Assembly: GCF_001632365.1 (NCBI RefSeq)
Contig: NW_024468517.1
Span: 392,829 to 456,828 of the forward strand
Reading direction: 5' to 3'
Source: Laetiporus sulphureus 93-53
Lineage: Eukaryota; Basidiomycota; Agaricomycetes; Polyporales; Laetiporaceae
DNA: 64,000 bases
How positions within the stretch are numbered: the stretch's first letter is position 1; every line of letters starts with the position of its first letter. The translations under genes and the position numbers were made by a program. The notes under the pieces were generated by a model. It was not told the origin of the DNA, did not search any database, and saw nothing but the letters and a program-made list of their open reading frames with translations. Shown piece by piece: positions 12,675 through 23,341 of the stretch.

Positions 12675-13370
12675 GATGAATCTGTAAGCTGATGGAAGTA
12701 AGTTGAGGGTTAAGATACTGATTGATTGGCTGAGCCACAGCTGGTAAAGAAATCAGACAGAACCACGTGGGCGCGTTGGCGCTGGTCCGATTTGGCAGCT
12801 TTATAATAGTGTTCTCGAACCATCGCGCTTCATGCGCTGATCAAGCCATTCTTCATTGCTTGTGAGAGTGCATCGTGCTGAGGGATACGGTGAGGACCGT
12901 ATCCAGAGAATGACCACTGTCGCTGACTAATCACTGTAATTCACTAGGCCGAATGCTTTCGCTTTACTGAGCGTCGTCCAGGCTCAATACTCAATCGCGA
13001 AGGTGGCTCGATGTTAGCAGACTGAAGCGCTCGAAGAAGCGAACAAGTTGGTGTCGAGATTGCAATAGTATGTGGCTCAAATAATGGCATAGAGAATCCC
13101 GTGAAAGATCCTCGACAGGAGGTCGGTGTTCCAGTCAGTGACGACTGCATCCGGATGAATACGCGGGGACGCTTGCAGTGCGTATAATGACACATATTAA
13201 TTTCGAAACTCATGAAACCGGTACTAATCAGTGCCCAAATACAAGTGCGAAATGCTTGTGGTCTGCACGCCGAGCGCTCCCTCGCTCAGAAAGGTATTCC
13301 ACCACGTGATCGCGTCGTGACTTCGCGCAAAAAAGGAAGGTTCCCACGGCTCCTGCCTTTTCCCGCGAAC
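12675..13370. other. Intergenic, divergent promoter region
   Basis: About 700 bases lie between the starts of RNA1 (minus) and the Rad60-like gene (plus). I found no gene, tRNA or repeat in it. Short ORFs here have no recognisable domain. Confidence 0.5.
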
Positions 13371-15339
13371 ATGTCGACGCGTCCACGACCACGACCGCGT
13401 CGTCCCGCCACCGTCGCCGCGGCCGAACCCACACACGGTTCCTCGTCGAAGAACCCCATCTCAACACCGCCACCGACTGCTTTGACTTCTGTAACTGCCG
13501 AAGATGAGGACGCTATGTTCATGCGGAATCGGAATCGGACCGCGCAGACCTGGAGGAAGCTGAAGAAAGTTGATGAAGGTGCGCGTTTGGTTGACGAGAT
13601 GTCGAGGACTTCTGCTTCTTCGATCATAACTTGGCTTCCCTCGTTCCATGAAAACTATCTGTGTCAGAATGGGTGATTATATGCGTCCTGGAATGCCGGT
13701 GGCTGTACACACGGAGAACGTCCATTCGACGTACGCACACGATGGCATCTTTCTTCACGTTCAAATGTACCAGACCCACATGATTCTCTTTCGTTACACC
13801 TTTGTCGGCACCTTCGTCCTGGTGCTCGCAGTCAACGGACATCTATGTGTATTGCCACCTTCTACGAATGCTTCGCTATGAACGCCGTTATGACTCATGA
13901 AGAACTGTCCTTACAGCCCAAGACGTGATACGCAGGATCAGGAAGAGCTCGGATGAGGATGAACAAGAAGAATCCGAGCGTTCTTCACCGCGCCCACGCA
14001 AACATAAGCGAAGGTCTAACAAGGACGAGGCTCTCCCGAGCTGGACAAGGCTGTCCTCGAAAGAGATGTGAGAATCATATTGTTCCTGTCTCCGATATTC
14101 TCTGACATGCACCTGCTAGTCTGATCTCTTCCGATGACGATGACGATATTTTCATGGGGAAGAGCATGGAGGCGCGCACTTCAAATGGAAAAATGTCCAA
14201 CGGTAAAATCAGGCCATCCGAGAAAAAGCGCCAACGAAGTCGGTCAAAGTCAATAACGCCGCCTCCAGAACTTGACGTGCAGACCATCCAGAAAACGAGG
14301 GATACCGTAAGGTACGCACCCGCTCGGCTCGATCATATTGTCATGTCATGAGTCGTTTGTTAGGGAGATCATGGGGTTCGCCCCGCGCCCCGTGTCGCCC
14401 GCCTACGATGCAGACGAGGACGAGTTGGTCGACAACGTAGAGCTGGATCCGGAGCTCGCTGTAATTGCGCAGGAGATTCAGAGGCAGGCATCTCAATTAG
14501 GATGGGATGAGACACCTGTCATTGAGGGCGGTGGCCCGGAGAAGGTGTCCATCAAGGTTCGTTGGGTCCCCCATCCGCAGGATACATCAAGAAAGTCGGA
14601 GTTGTTCGAATACGTCCTCAAACGGGTGAGTATCTGCACTTTCTCTTGTGCGTGAACACTTCATGACTCCGGGCCTAGCATGACACATTCGATCAAGTGA
14701 TCGACGAAGTAGCTGATTTTGTCGCTGTCCTTGCTGACCGTGTATACCTGATGATGGACAACAAGCGTGTTTTCCCCTCGGCAACTCCTCACAGTCTAGG
14801 TGTCTGGGCTGAAGCCGAGCTGGGTATGTTTCCCAGTTTCCCTGCTAATCGATAGTGTCTTGAATATCCTCACCACAGAGGCATGCGAGAAGTTTACATT
14901 TGACTATCTCCAGTCCGCTCGACGGCAACGTTCGCTTTCCATTCAGCCTATCGATATGCGCGAGAGATCGCTATCAGAACTTCGGACGCCCTCTCCTCTC
15001 CTCGAAGAATCCGACGGGGAAACTGGCGTTGAGCTACTGTCGGAGGAAGAGCAGGATGATAAGATGAAGCTCACGCTGCGCTCGGCCGAAACGAAGGACA
15101 TTTCCTTGACGGTTCGTCCGACGACAACATGTGTGGCTATCCTCAAGGCATTCTTGAAGAAGGCAGGGATCGCGGATCAGTACCCGGGTATCAGCGCATC
15201 GCCGAAGAACAGCAGAGGCAGGAAGGGTACGACCAATGTGCCTGCGCTGGTGATCGACGGCGAGAAGCTGAGCCCTGCGTCGCAGATTGGCGATGCGGAT
15301 GTGGAGGATGGGGATCTGGTTGAGGTCGTCGGTTTGTAG
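13371..15339 (+). CDS. Rad60/Esc2/NIP45 (RENi)-like protein with two SUMO-like domains
   Basis: Likely member of the RENi family (Rad60, Esc2, NIP45), which mimics SUMO to guide SUMO-pathway enzymes in genome maintenance. Six exons keep phase for 472 aa: 13371-13578, 13917-14067, 14120-14311, 14364-14625, 14679-14823 and 14879-15339. The N-terminal half is polar, charged and probably disordered (RIRKSSDEDEQEES, SSDDDDDIFMGK). SUMO-like domain 1 starts around VSIKVRWVPHPQDTSRKSEL. SUMO-like domain 2 is C-terminal, from MKLTLRSAETKDISLTVRP to the closing DVEDGDLVEVVGL, a typical beta-grasp ending. No GG maturation tail is present, as expected for this family. Intron 1 (338 nt) is far longer than its neighbours and may hide a small extra exon. 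Confidence 0.8.
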
Positions 15340-15564
15340 CTGGCGGTTCTACAGAGTTGTGGCTTATTGTACTACTTTACTAGCGGGTAGTGAGTATCTG
15401 CATAATTTGTCGGCATCTAATGTTCCGGCTGTACATGCCTTGGTACAATATTCCTAGCACTTATATGAACATGGAGGATACGCATGTGTGAGCCTCCATT
15501 TCGACGAGCGTTAGTAGACAGAGCGAAGATTGACGCTCGTAGGCACTCACACAACCCTAGCACG

Positions 15565-16680
15565 ATGGTCGGCTTCCTCTCCTCGCCCCATGACGCTTCC
15601 GAGCTCGTCGCTAGCCTCAACACTCTTCTCCATGCCCTCGACGTTTCACATACGCTCACCTCTCCTCAGGAGCTCACACCCTCTCTTCTGCTCACCATCC
15701 TCGAGGCGCTTCTCCCCGCCCCTCTTGACATCCCCCTCTCGCTCCGACACGCACACGACACGCCGTCCAAGATGCAGGCGGTGAAGGTGTTTCTGGGCGT
15801 GTTGGGCGGCGATGTGATCCAGCGCGACGTCGGTCTTAGCAAGGTCGACCCGCGCAGGCTTGCCAGGGGCGCGTGGGAGGAGGTCGTGTTCGTCGGTGAG
15901 CTGCTCTGTTGGTTGGCCAGGCTTAAAGGAATCATACCCGCAGACACAAGTGCGGACCTTGCGGTGGAGGATCTCCCTGCTCCCTTGAGGCGGCGGGCAG
16001 GAGAGAGCCACGGTCTTATGCGTGCGCATACGCGCTCTGGCTCTCTATCAACACGGTCGACAATGACGTCCGTCAACGACTCGCACCCGTCCAGCTCTCG
16101 GACAGGTCTCATCGATTCAGACACGACGGACACCTCCCTCGGATCTGAGCCTCTCCTCCAACCTCCTCAGCCTCGTGCTCACGAGCTCGTTACGCCCTCC
16201 CCTCCTCCATCATCCTACCGTCCCTCCCGCCCACGCTGCATCCACGAAGTCAACTCCTCCTCTAGGACAGCCCCCTCCCAGGCGTCACAGTCAACAGACA
16301 GCCGTTCCTCACGCTCACGCTTGGCCACCCACCCATTCGACGACTCCTATTCATGCTCATGCTCTACTTCCTTCTCCCGGTTCTCACCACAGACACCCGC
16401 CAGCAATGAGCACGACCTGCTCGACTTTACTCCACCCAGCTCGAGCACTCCCCATGTGCGCTATTCTGGCTTGATACATCGCATCGACGACCAGTCTGAG
16501 CTACATTCGTTCGAGGCCAGCGAGCAAGGGAAGCCACATTCTTCCGGGACGCCGCAGCGCTTCATGCCGGTGACGAAGCACAACTCGCCCGCGGAGTATA
16601 CCGTTGCGCTTCTTAGAGAGCGGGCGAAGTTGTTGACGGAGCTGGCTCAATTGAAGACTTCGCCAAGGAATGGAGGATGA
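15565..16680 (+). CDS. DUF5745-like protein with disordered C-terminus
   Basis: Single-exon protein of 371 aa from the ATG at 15565. An in-frame ATG at 15484 would add 27 residues that look unlike protein. Residues 1-125 form a compact helical domain with the segments LLLTILEALLPAPL, KMQAVKVFLGVLGGDVI, LSKVDPRRLARGAWEEVVF and VGELLCWLARL. This resembles the CH-like DUF5745 domain found in centrosome/spindle-pole proteins such as CEP95. That assignment is from memory of the pattern and is moderate. The middle (about 150-320) is Ser/Pro/Thr-rich and low complexity. The C-terminus has a short helix (YTVALLRERAKLLTELAQLK) that could form a coiled coil. A spindle-pole or microtubule role is inference only. 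Confidence 0.6.
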   Translation: MVGFLSSPHDASELVASLNTLLHALDVSHTLTSPQELTPSLLLTILEALLPAPLDIPLSLRHAHDTPSKMQAVKVFLGVLGGDVIQRDVGLSKVDPRRLARGAWEEVVFVGELLCWLARLKGIIPADTSADLAVEDLPAPLRRRAGESHGLMRAHTRSGSLSTRSTMTSVNDSHPSSSRTGLIDSDTTDTSLGSEPLLQPPQPRAHELVTPSPPPSSYRPSRPRCIHEVNSSSRTAPSQASQSTDSRSSRSRLATHPFDDSYSCSCSTSFSRFSPQTPASNEHDLLDFTPPSSSTPHVRYSGLIHRIDDQSELHSFEASEQGKPHSSGTPQRFMPVTKHNSPAEYTVALLRERAKLLTELAQLKTSPRNGG

Positions 16681-18263
16681 CGGCGGCTGGCGATGCTTGT
16701 GTCTGTCCCTGTGGATTTGCAGCAGTCTATGGACTCACTCCTTCTCTTTTCTTCCTCCGGTGGCACTCATGGAGCTTTTTTCGATATGCTCAAGATCTAG
16801 GTCCTGCATAGTGGGATTTGCGTAACTGTTGGATCTGAGAACGATTTAGCTGTCATTATAATGTGTCGTCTTGGTTACTGGTCAGAAAGAATCCTGTTTG
16901 TATGGAAGGCCTCGCATCTTGGAACCCGATCGCAGAAGATGTACGAGAAGCTCTGCTGCCGCGGAAAGATTAATCGTCGTACCCACGAGAAAGCCTCTAG
17001 CATCCATGCAGTCCAATCAATGGTATTTCATATTCGGTGAGTGCCGCAGTGGTTTTTTCCGTGCTGTATAGAGGCTGACGGAGCTATATAGTTTGTCTCT
17101 GCCTGCAGCTGGCGTTCAAGGAGACGCACAAGGGTATAATAATCAGCCCCGGCGGTCGATATTTCAAAATTGGGTTCGGTCGAGCAATTCCCATACCTTG
17201 CCGTGGGATTTCATCCTATTCGAAATGAGGAGTTCATGCATAGTAAGATGATCACTGCATTGACCGTCGACTTACCGCGTGTATTGACTTATTGCCAGTT
17301 AGTAGGAATCAGCGTCTTTATCATTCAATTGACAACCATGCTGGCAATTCGCAGTGATCGTCTATCTTCTGTATCCTGTTGGGTAGCTTCCTATTGCATG
17401 AAGATTTTGAGCTTTACGATTTGTCAACGCTAGCCTGCATATGGTAGAATTCCACGCGAGCTTATGATCCCTCCTCGTCAACAGGCTGTCGCATATTGGT
17501 GTAGGATTTGGGGAGCAAGAGCGTACGAACATTGCAAGAAGCTCTGGTCCTGCAGGATGTCGAAGTGAGATCATGGTGGGAATGCATATCGGAACGTCAA
17601 CTGTGATACGTTTGAAGAAGTATAGCTCCTCAATTGAAATACTGGCTCAGCTGCCTCGTCGGCGTCATCCATCGCCGTGGAAATACCTAGGATCTAGCAG
17701 CCGTGAAAACGCATCTACATCGCTCAAGCGGGAGTCGTTGAAGAGCACACAACACCGCCAACTGGTTCAGACGAACAGTCATTCCTTGATCAGTCGCAGC
17801 ATCAGCCAATAATCTCATAACGAGGTATATGTTTTCTTGACGCTTCGAGATACAATCGAATTCGGACCATTCGCAAATTGTAGGCGGTAGCGGCACTTAT
17901 CTGGCAGTGAATTGTCTGATTCCTTGGTCCATGTAAATCCTGGCTCGGGGGTTCCATACCATTATGCAAAACATTACGACTCTCAGGCTGGTACGCCCTC
18001 GGAATTCAGGATATCCGGAATATCCGGAAGTTCGAAAAAAATGATTTAGTCTGTCCATAGAAGACCGAAGGCATTGATTGTAAGCGTAAAATCAATTAAT
18101 GCGCCTTACTCTGTAGAGAATCGATAGCGAGACAACACCGAGATGCGATCCAATGCAATGCACGTTAGCACTATACAGCAAGTGAGATACAAAGCAGTAG
18201 AGCAGCAAAGTCCTATACAACCGAAGTAAATGTCCTTCCATGTCAGAGAGATGTCTGTCTACA
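16681..18263. other. Gene-free stretch of 1.6 kb
   Basis: No domain-bearing ORF, tRNA or transposon was recognised. A short 9-bp direct repeat (ATATCCGGA twice) lies near 18010-18030. The distal part is the 3' flank of the minus-strand protease gene. Confidence 0.45.
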
Positions 18264-20094
18264 TTAATATCGGGCATCCCAAGGATTCGCATACGACTGC
18301 TGCTGGTGCGACCCGCCCATGAGGTGGAGGTCGTGCGCCTCCTGAGGGGCGGGGTCGGTCAGCGGCTTGTACGAGCTCTGGAAGTTCATGAAGCCTGCGG
18401 GCGTGCGCGCGAGCCTGCGGCGGCGGTACGACTGGAATGCGAACAGCGCGCCACCGAGCACGAGGATCCCGGCCGCGACGCCGAGTCCGATCGCAAGCGC
18501 GACATGGTGCTTCACCCAGCTTGAGACGCTGCTCGAGGGGTTCCAGTTCGCGTCCCCACGGATGGCGACGAAGTCCGCGTGTAATTGCGCGGAGTCGTTG
18601 GAGAGGGAGAGCAGCTGGATGTACGGGTCTGCGCGGGAGGTGGTGTTGTCGACAAAGTCACCAAAATCGATCAGCACGTAAACGTTGCGCACTGTGGCGA
18701 GAGTCAGATGGAGGTTGTGTGACGGGAGGTGAATACCTACAAAATGCCATGCCGAAGATGATATCGTACAGATCACTCTGCGCGGCTTGCATCGGCTGGA
18801 ACTGTGCATGGCATGAGTGGGGGACACGAGCAATTGAGTTGGAGCACTAACTGATCCATAGCATGTCTTGTCTCCTGTACCGTCCGTACCGTTGAGGTCC
18901 ATCGAGGTGTCCAAAGGATTGATGGGAAAGCTGATGCCTCCAAACTTGAAGGTGACGTTGATTTCGTAGTCGCAAGGCACCTGCCAGATCTCGCCATCGA
19001 GATCTGGCACGTCAACCAGCTTTGCATCAGGTACATTTTCGTAGAACGCCCTGGCTACCGCGCTGTGGCAGCAAGCGTTAGCACAAGGGCTTTACAGTTA
19101 CGCGCGACATCATACCTAGGCACTTGCGGTAATGAGTAGCCAGTGTCAAATACGACAGTGAGCTGCTTGTCATTCGACGTCGACGACACAACTGTCGTGA
19201 CGTCCACAACATTCCCGTCAGGGCCTATGACACCGTCCGCATCCAACAGCGTCTGCCAATGCTGACCCCCAGACTCGGAGCTCTGCAGTACGCTCACTTT
19301 CAGCCTCGGCTGCGATGTGATGTTGTCGTAGCCTGGAAGTACCTCGCCGACGGTCAGGTTGCCCGGCGCCTCGTCAAACTTGTCATTCGCACGCCCCAGT
19401 AACACGGTGATATAGTTTGGCGTGGATGTGTTTTGCTGGAAGATGCGGTCTAAGGGCGGGTCGCCCGTACCGTTTCCCAGCGTGGACTGAATCTGCGAGC
19501 CAGTATGTGGCCCAAGACCGATCAGGCCTGTACCGGCCGTCTCGTTATCCGAATTGGCCTCGATGTTGACTAGGAGATGTTGAACAGATGTGAACTCGGG
19601 TTATAGACAATTCACATACGGAACGCTTGATCATCGACTGTGTACCCGAGAAAGTCCATTTTGGCTGTTTTGATAGGGCCTGCATCGACGGTCATGACAG
19701 TACACAGAGGTAGCGCCTGGAAATACACCCACCTTCGACCGCACCCACTGCATATGTGACCCCGCTCGTCTTTCCCGTGTCATTGCTATCTGGGACGGTG
19801 CCAGCAACATACAGATCCGAGCTTGTGAACAATCCTCAGTGCCACACGGACCTGCAGCTACAGAAGCGCTCACCTGCCGGTGTCTATCTGGACCTTGAAC
19901 TCGGCACCGCCCAGAGTGAGGTTCACGTAGTAACCTATATTGCTCGAGTCGGTCAGACTTGAAGAGCCGGTAAGGGTCCCTCTTTTGTTCAAATGCCGAA
20001 GTGAGCGGCTTTGAACGTCGAGATGAATGGCGGCCCCCAGCTCAGTGGACAGCAATACAAACGAAAGAAAAAGCGGGATTGAAAGTTGCTTCAT
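18264..20094 (-). CDS. Membrane-anchored pepsin-like aspartic protease (A1 family), copy 1
   Basis: Secretory-pathway aspartic endopeptidase of family A1, likely cell-surface or wall-anchored. The start at 20094 gives a signal peptide (MKQLSIPLFLSFVLLSTELG). The upstream frame is open but unlikely to be translated. The gene is split by at least six introns. The first catalytic motif is assembled across an intron (VQIDTG joined to SSDLYVAGTV, giving DTGS). The second reads VVFDTGYSLPQVP, with Tyr where most A1 enzymes have Thr or Ser. Further family segments are TGLIGLGPHTGSQIQ and INVTFKFGGISFPI. Many N-glycosylation sequons are present. Near the C-terminus a transmembrane helix (VALAIGLGVAAGILVLGGAL) is followed by a basic stop-transfer (QSYRRRRLAR) and a short cytosolic tail. 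It is divergent from and paralogous to the next gene. Confidence 0.85.
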
Positions 20095-20754
20095 GGTGCC
20101 CACGCAACGATAGCCCACCGCACGCTGTCGAATAACTAGAGAAGCAAGGAGAACAGAACAGGGGTGCGGTAGAGCACGTTGCGGCGGCTGTGATGTTGTG
20201 GTGGGTTGCCGGGCACTGCCGCACGATTCCGTAGCTGCGGTCATCTACGTTAATGGCAGTTCCGCGAGCGCGCGTTTCACAAAAGCAACGGCCAACGTGA
20301 GCAACGAGCATCGTGAACAAGGCAATCATGATCCTCATCGCAGATGGCATGAGAGTCGTTGGATTGAATGAGGGACGACGGCGAGGTTGACAATCGCGAA
20401 ACGATCACGCGGGCGCGCCGCTGCGACAGACGCCCCCGCATACCTCCTTTCTTAGAGCCATAGTCACTCAATCCTGTCTCATTGCCAAACCTTCGCATGC
20501 ATTTTTAAAAGTGTTTGACAACTTGTCCTCAACGTTCCCTGCAATGGTCCATGCACATCATCGAAAAGGAGACTGTTGCCTGGGATACCAGTTCATAATA
20601 TTTGAGCGCCTATCGGCTAGAGTTTCGCTGTCTCGCAGAATCGTCGTCGGCCTCAATGCGCCTGCTCTTTGGCGTCGCCAGCTTGAACCACCTTCTCAAC
20701 CAGCACTTTGCAGAACGCTCCGTCGCTCCTTAATCGTCGTTTTTTGTTTGCTTG
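20095..20754. other. Divergent promoter region between the two protease paralogues
   Basis: 660 bases separate the two head-to-head start codons, so both promoters must lie here and may be shared. ORFs in it are extensions of protease frames or chance. No clear TATA box was seen. Confidence 0.5.
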
Positions 20755-23341
20755 ATGCGTTCTCTGCTTCCGGTCGCTTTCCTCTGCTTGCTCTTCGAAG
20801 CGTGCTCTGTAAATGCTGTCATCTTTCCAATACAATCCCGCACAGTCTACAAGAACTCGACGTCCAGCGGGCTGAGACGGCGCGGCACAAATGAGACGGT
20901 CCTTCCTGTCCTCAATACCAAGAACTCCGAGTACATCAGCAATATTACCTTGGGCGGGAGGCTGATTCCCGTGCTGCTGGACACTGGAAGGTGTGGGCAT
21001 ACCGTGCATATGTGATGCGCCGTCGACTGAGACCAGACCAGTTCGGATTTGTGGGTAGCCGGTGACGTGCCCTCGTCGACGGACCTCGGCGTGTCATACT
21101 CGATAGGGTATGCAGTCGGCACTGCCAGCGGTATGTGGACCTTCTTCCTGTTCTTCATCAGTAGTTAGAGGATATGCGAGGAGTTGGAGAGTGATATGGC
21201 GTACCCGAAGAAGTTGAGAACCATACTAAGGCGCAATGTGACATTGGCCGGTTATCATCGAAGACGACGAGCTAAAATTCGCAAAGCGTTCAATAGGCGA
21301 CCGCGCTTCTTTCATATCAATACGCAAGGAATCGTGTCTTCTGAAACAGGAATGCATCCCACTCACAGCAAGGCCCACTGTGAGCCAGTCGTGATCGCAC
21401 ATCGCGAGAGTGTCGCGTCACTTCAGTTGGACTGGATGTGGCACTTTCCTGAAGACGTCGGAGGATTTCCATGCCATATAGCTTGCTCGCCTGCTCTCAG
21501 CTGCCAGTCTATGAAGATACCGTTATGCCTCGGTGCTTCCTTGCTGGCGCGTCCTTCGATGTGTTTCGCACCATAGAGGAAGGGATCTGAAGGCACTTCA
21601 AATGTGCATTCATGTCTATATATGCGCCCGAATGCTGCGGATTGCATCACCCGAGTTTGTTTTGATGGCTTGTTACATGCTGCGGATTGGCTATGCCGCG
21701 TCCGGATACTGCGCTTAATTCAAAACGTGCATAGTTGTAGTTGGGATTTTAAGCCAAAGATTGCTCTTCTCAGTCTTCCGATCTTTTGAACATTGTAACG
21801 TGCCAAGGGCCGTCGAATGAATGGTTGACATAAAGTATTTTCACAGGCAACATCAACACAGCAACACTGGAATTTGGTAACTACACCGTAGAGGATCAAG
21901 CCTTTCGTATGTTCCTTTGTGCTACCTCGACGACAGATGCTAACACCCGCCCAGTCCTAGTCAAGAATGCCTCTTCCTTCTCCATCAACATCACCTCACA
22001 GGGCTTTGAGGGCCTCATTGGGCTCGGGCCCAACACAGGCTCCGAAATTCGCGACAAGATCGGCGACTCGCGCGGGGACAGCGTACTCGACCGGATATTC
22101 CAACAGAACGCGTCCTCCTCCAACTATCTCACAATCCTGCTCAACCGCGAAGGCGACCCCGCCAGCCCGTCCACCGGCCAGGTGTCCATCTCGGATATCG
22201 TGCCCGGATACGAGACAATCGAGAGCATGCCGAAGCTCCTCCTCGAGCACGTGCACAAGCTGACGGATCTCGACCAGCACTGGCAGGCGTACACGGACGT
22301 CGACGGCGTGATTGGCCCGGACGGGAACCCGATCAAGGTCGATTCGATCGTCCCGTCTGCGCCGGACGGCCAGCTCGTCGCGGTGTTCGACTCGGGGTAC
22401 ACGCTACCGCAGGTGCCGCGCGAGATGTCGGATGCGATTTATGGGCGCGTGCAGGGCGCGGAGTGGAACGCGGAATATAGTGTGTGGACGGTCCCGTGCA
22501 CGCAGCTGCTCAATATCAGCTTCAAGTTTGGCGGACAGACGTATCCGGTCCACCCGCTCGATGTCTCCAGTAGTGATTTTGACTTGGTCAACGCGGTGGG
22601 CGAGACGGTTTGCCTGGGCACGGTAAGCGAATGAGAATAAGGTCAAAGTCGTCAGTTATGCTCACTTACCCGCCGCAGTTCCAACCGATCAGCACGTCCG
22701 CGTTCAGTCTCCTCGGAGAGTACGACATGATTCTCGGCATGGCGTTCAGTGCGTCAGGTTCCGAAGACAGTCCTTACGCTTGCTGATTCTGCCAACAGTG
22801 CGAAACGTCTACGCTCAATTTGACTATGGCGACTTTGTCGAGGACACGTCCGTCGACCTCGGCGAGCCATTCGTCCGTCTGCTATCCACCACAAACGTCA
22901 CGCAGGCGCACGACACCTTTGTGCAAGTCCGGCTCAGCGGAGTCGACACCACCGGCGAGTCGTCACAGTGGCTCCTCCCCGCGTCGAAGGAACAGCACTC
23001 ACCCGAGTCGGAAGAGGAGAAGAAGCAGCAGTACGTCCTTGTCATTTCTATCGTTTCACGCGGGCAAGGCTAACGATATACGAATCAGATACGAAGAGTA
23101 CGTCCTCAGCCGCTGGCCCGAGATCTTCGTCGGATGCCTGGTATTTGTGCTCCTTGTGGTCGCCTTCGTCGTATGGCGGTGCTGCATCCGCAAGCGGGCG
23201 AAGAAGGCCAAGGGATCGGTGCTTCCCTCCGCCGGCCAGCCGCAGCTGTACAGGCAGCTGGACGACCCGTCGAGCATGACCCTCATCGACATGTCGCATG
23301 CGAAGGACAAGCGCGAGTCGTTCGCCTCGGCTGGGGCGTAG
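20755..23341 (+). CDS. Membrane-anchored pepsin-like aspartic protease (A1 family), copy 2
   Basis: Paralogue of the preceding gene, on the opposite strand. The start at 20755 gives a signal peptide (MRSLLPVAFLCLLFEACSVN). Exons include 20755-20990, about 21043-21130 and 21847-21907, then four or five more to 23341. The first catalytic motif crosses intron 1 (VLLDTG joined to SSDLWVAGDV). The second is VAVFDSGYTLPQVPR, again with Tyr after the Gly. Matching segments with copy 1 include GLIGLGPNTGSEI, DRIFQQN, VDGVIGPDGN and RNVYAQFDYGDFV. A C-terminal transmembrane helix (IFVGCLVFVLLVVAFVVW) is followed by RCCIRKRAKKAK and a cytosolic tail. Intron 2 is 716 nt, against about 50 nt at the same place in copy 1, so it has grown or taken an insertion. 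Confidence 0.85.
21131..21846 (+). other. Oversized intron in protease copy 2
   Basis: GT at 21131 and AG ending at 21846 join phase-1 exons (…VGTAS G / G NINTATLEF). The 716-nt length is more than ten times the local norm. It carries a 13-bp direct repeat, ATGCTGCGGATTG, at 21632-21644 and 21677-21689. No transposase or terminal repeats were seen. Confidence 0.6.

Noticed and set aside
15646..16133. Minus-strand ORFs of 127 and 155 codons
   Set aside because: Antisense to the DUF5745-like gene, with no protein-like features.
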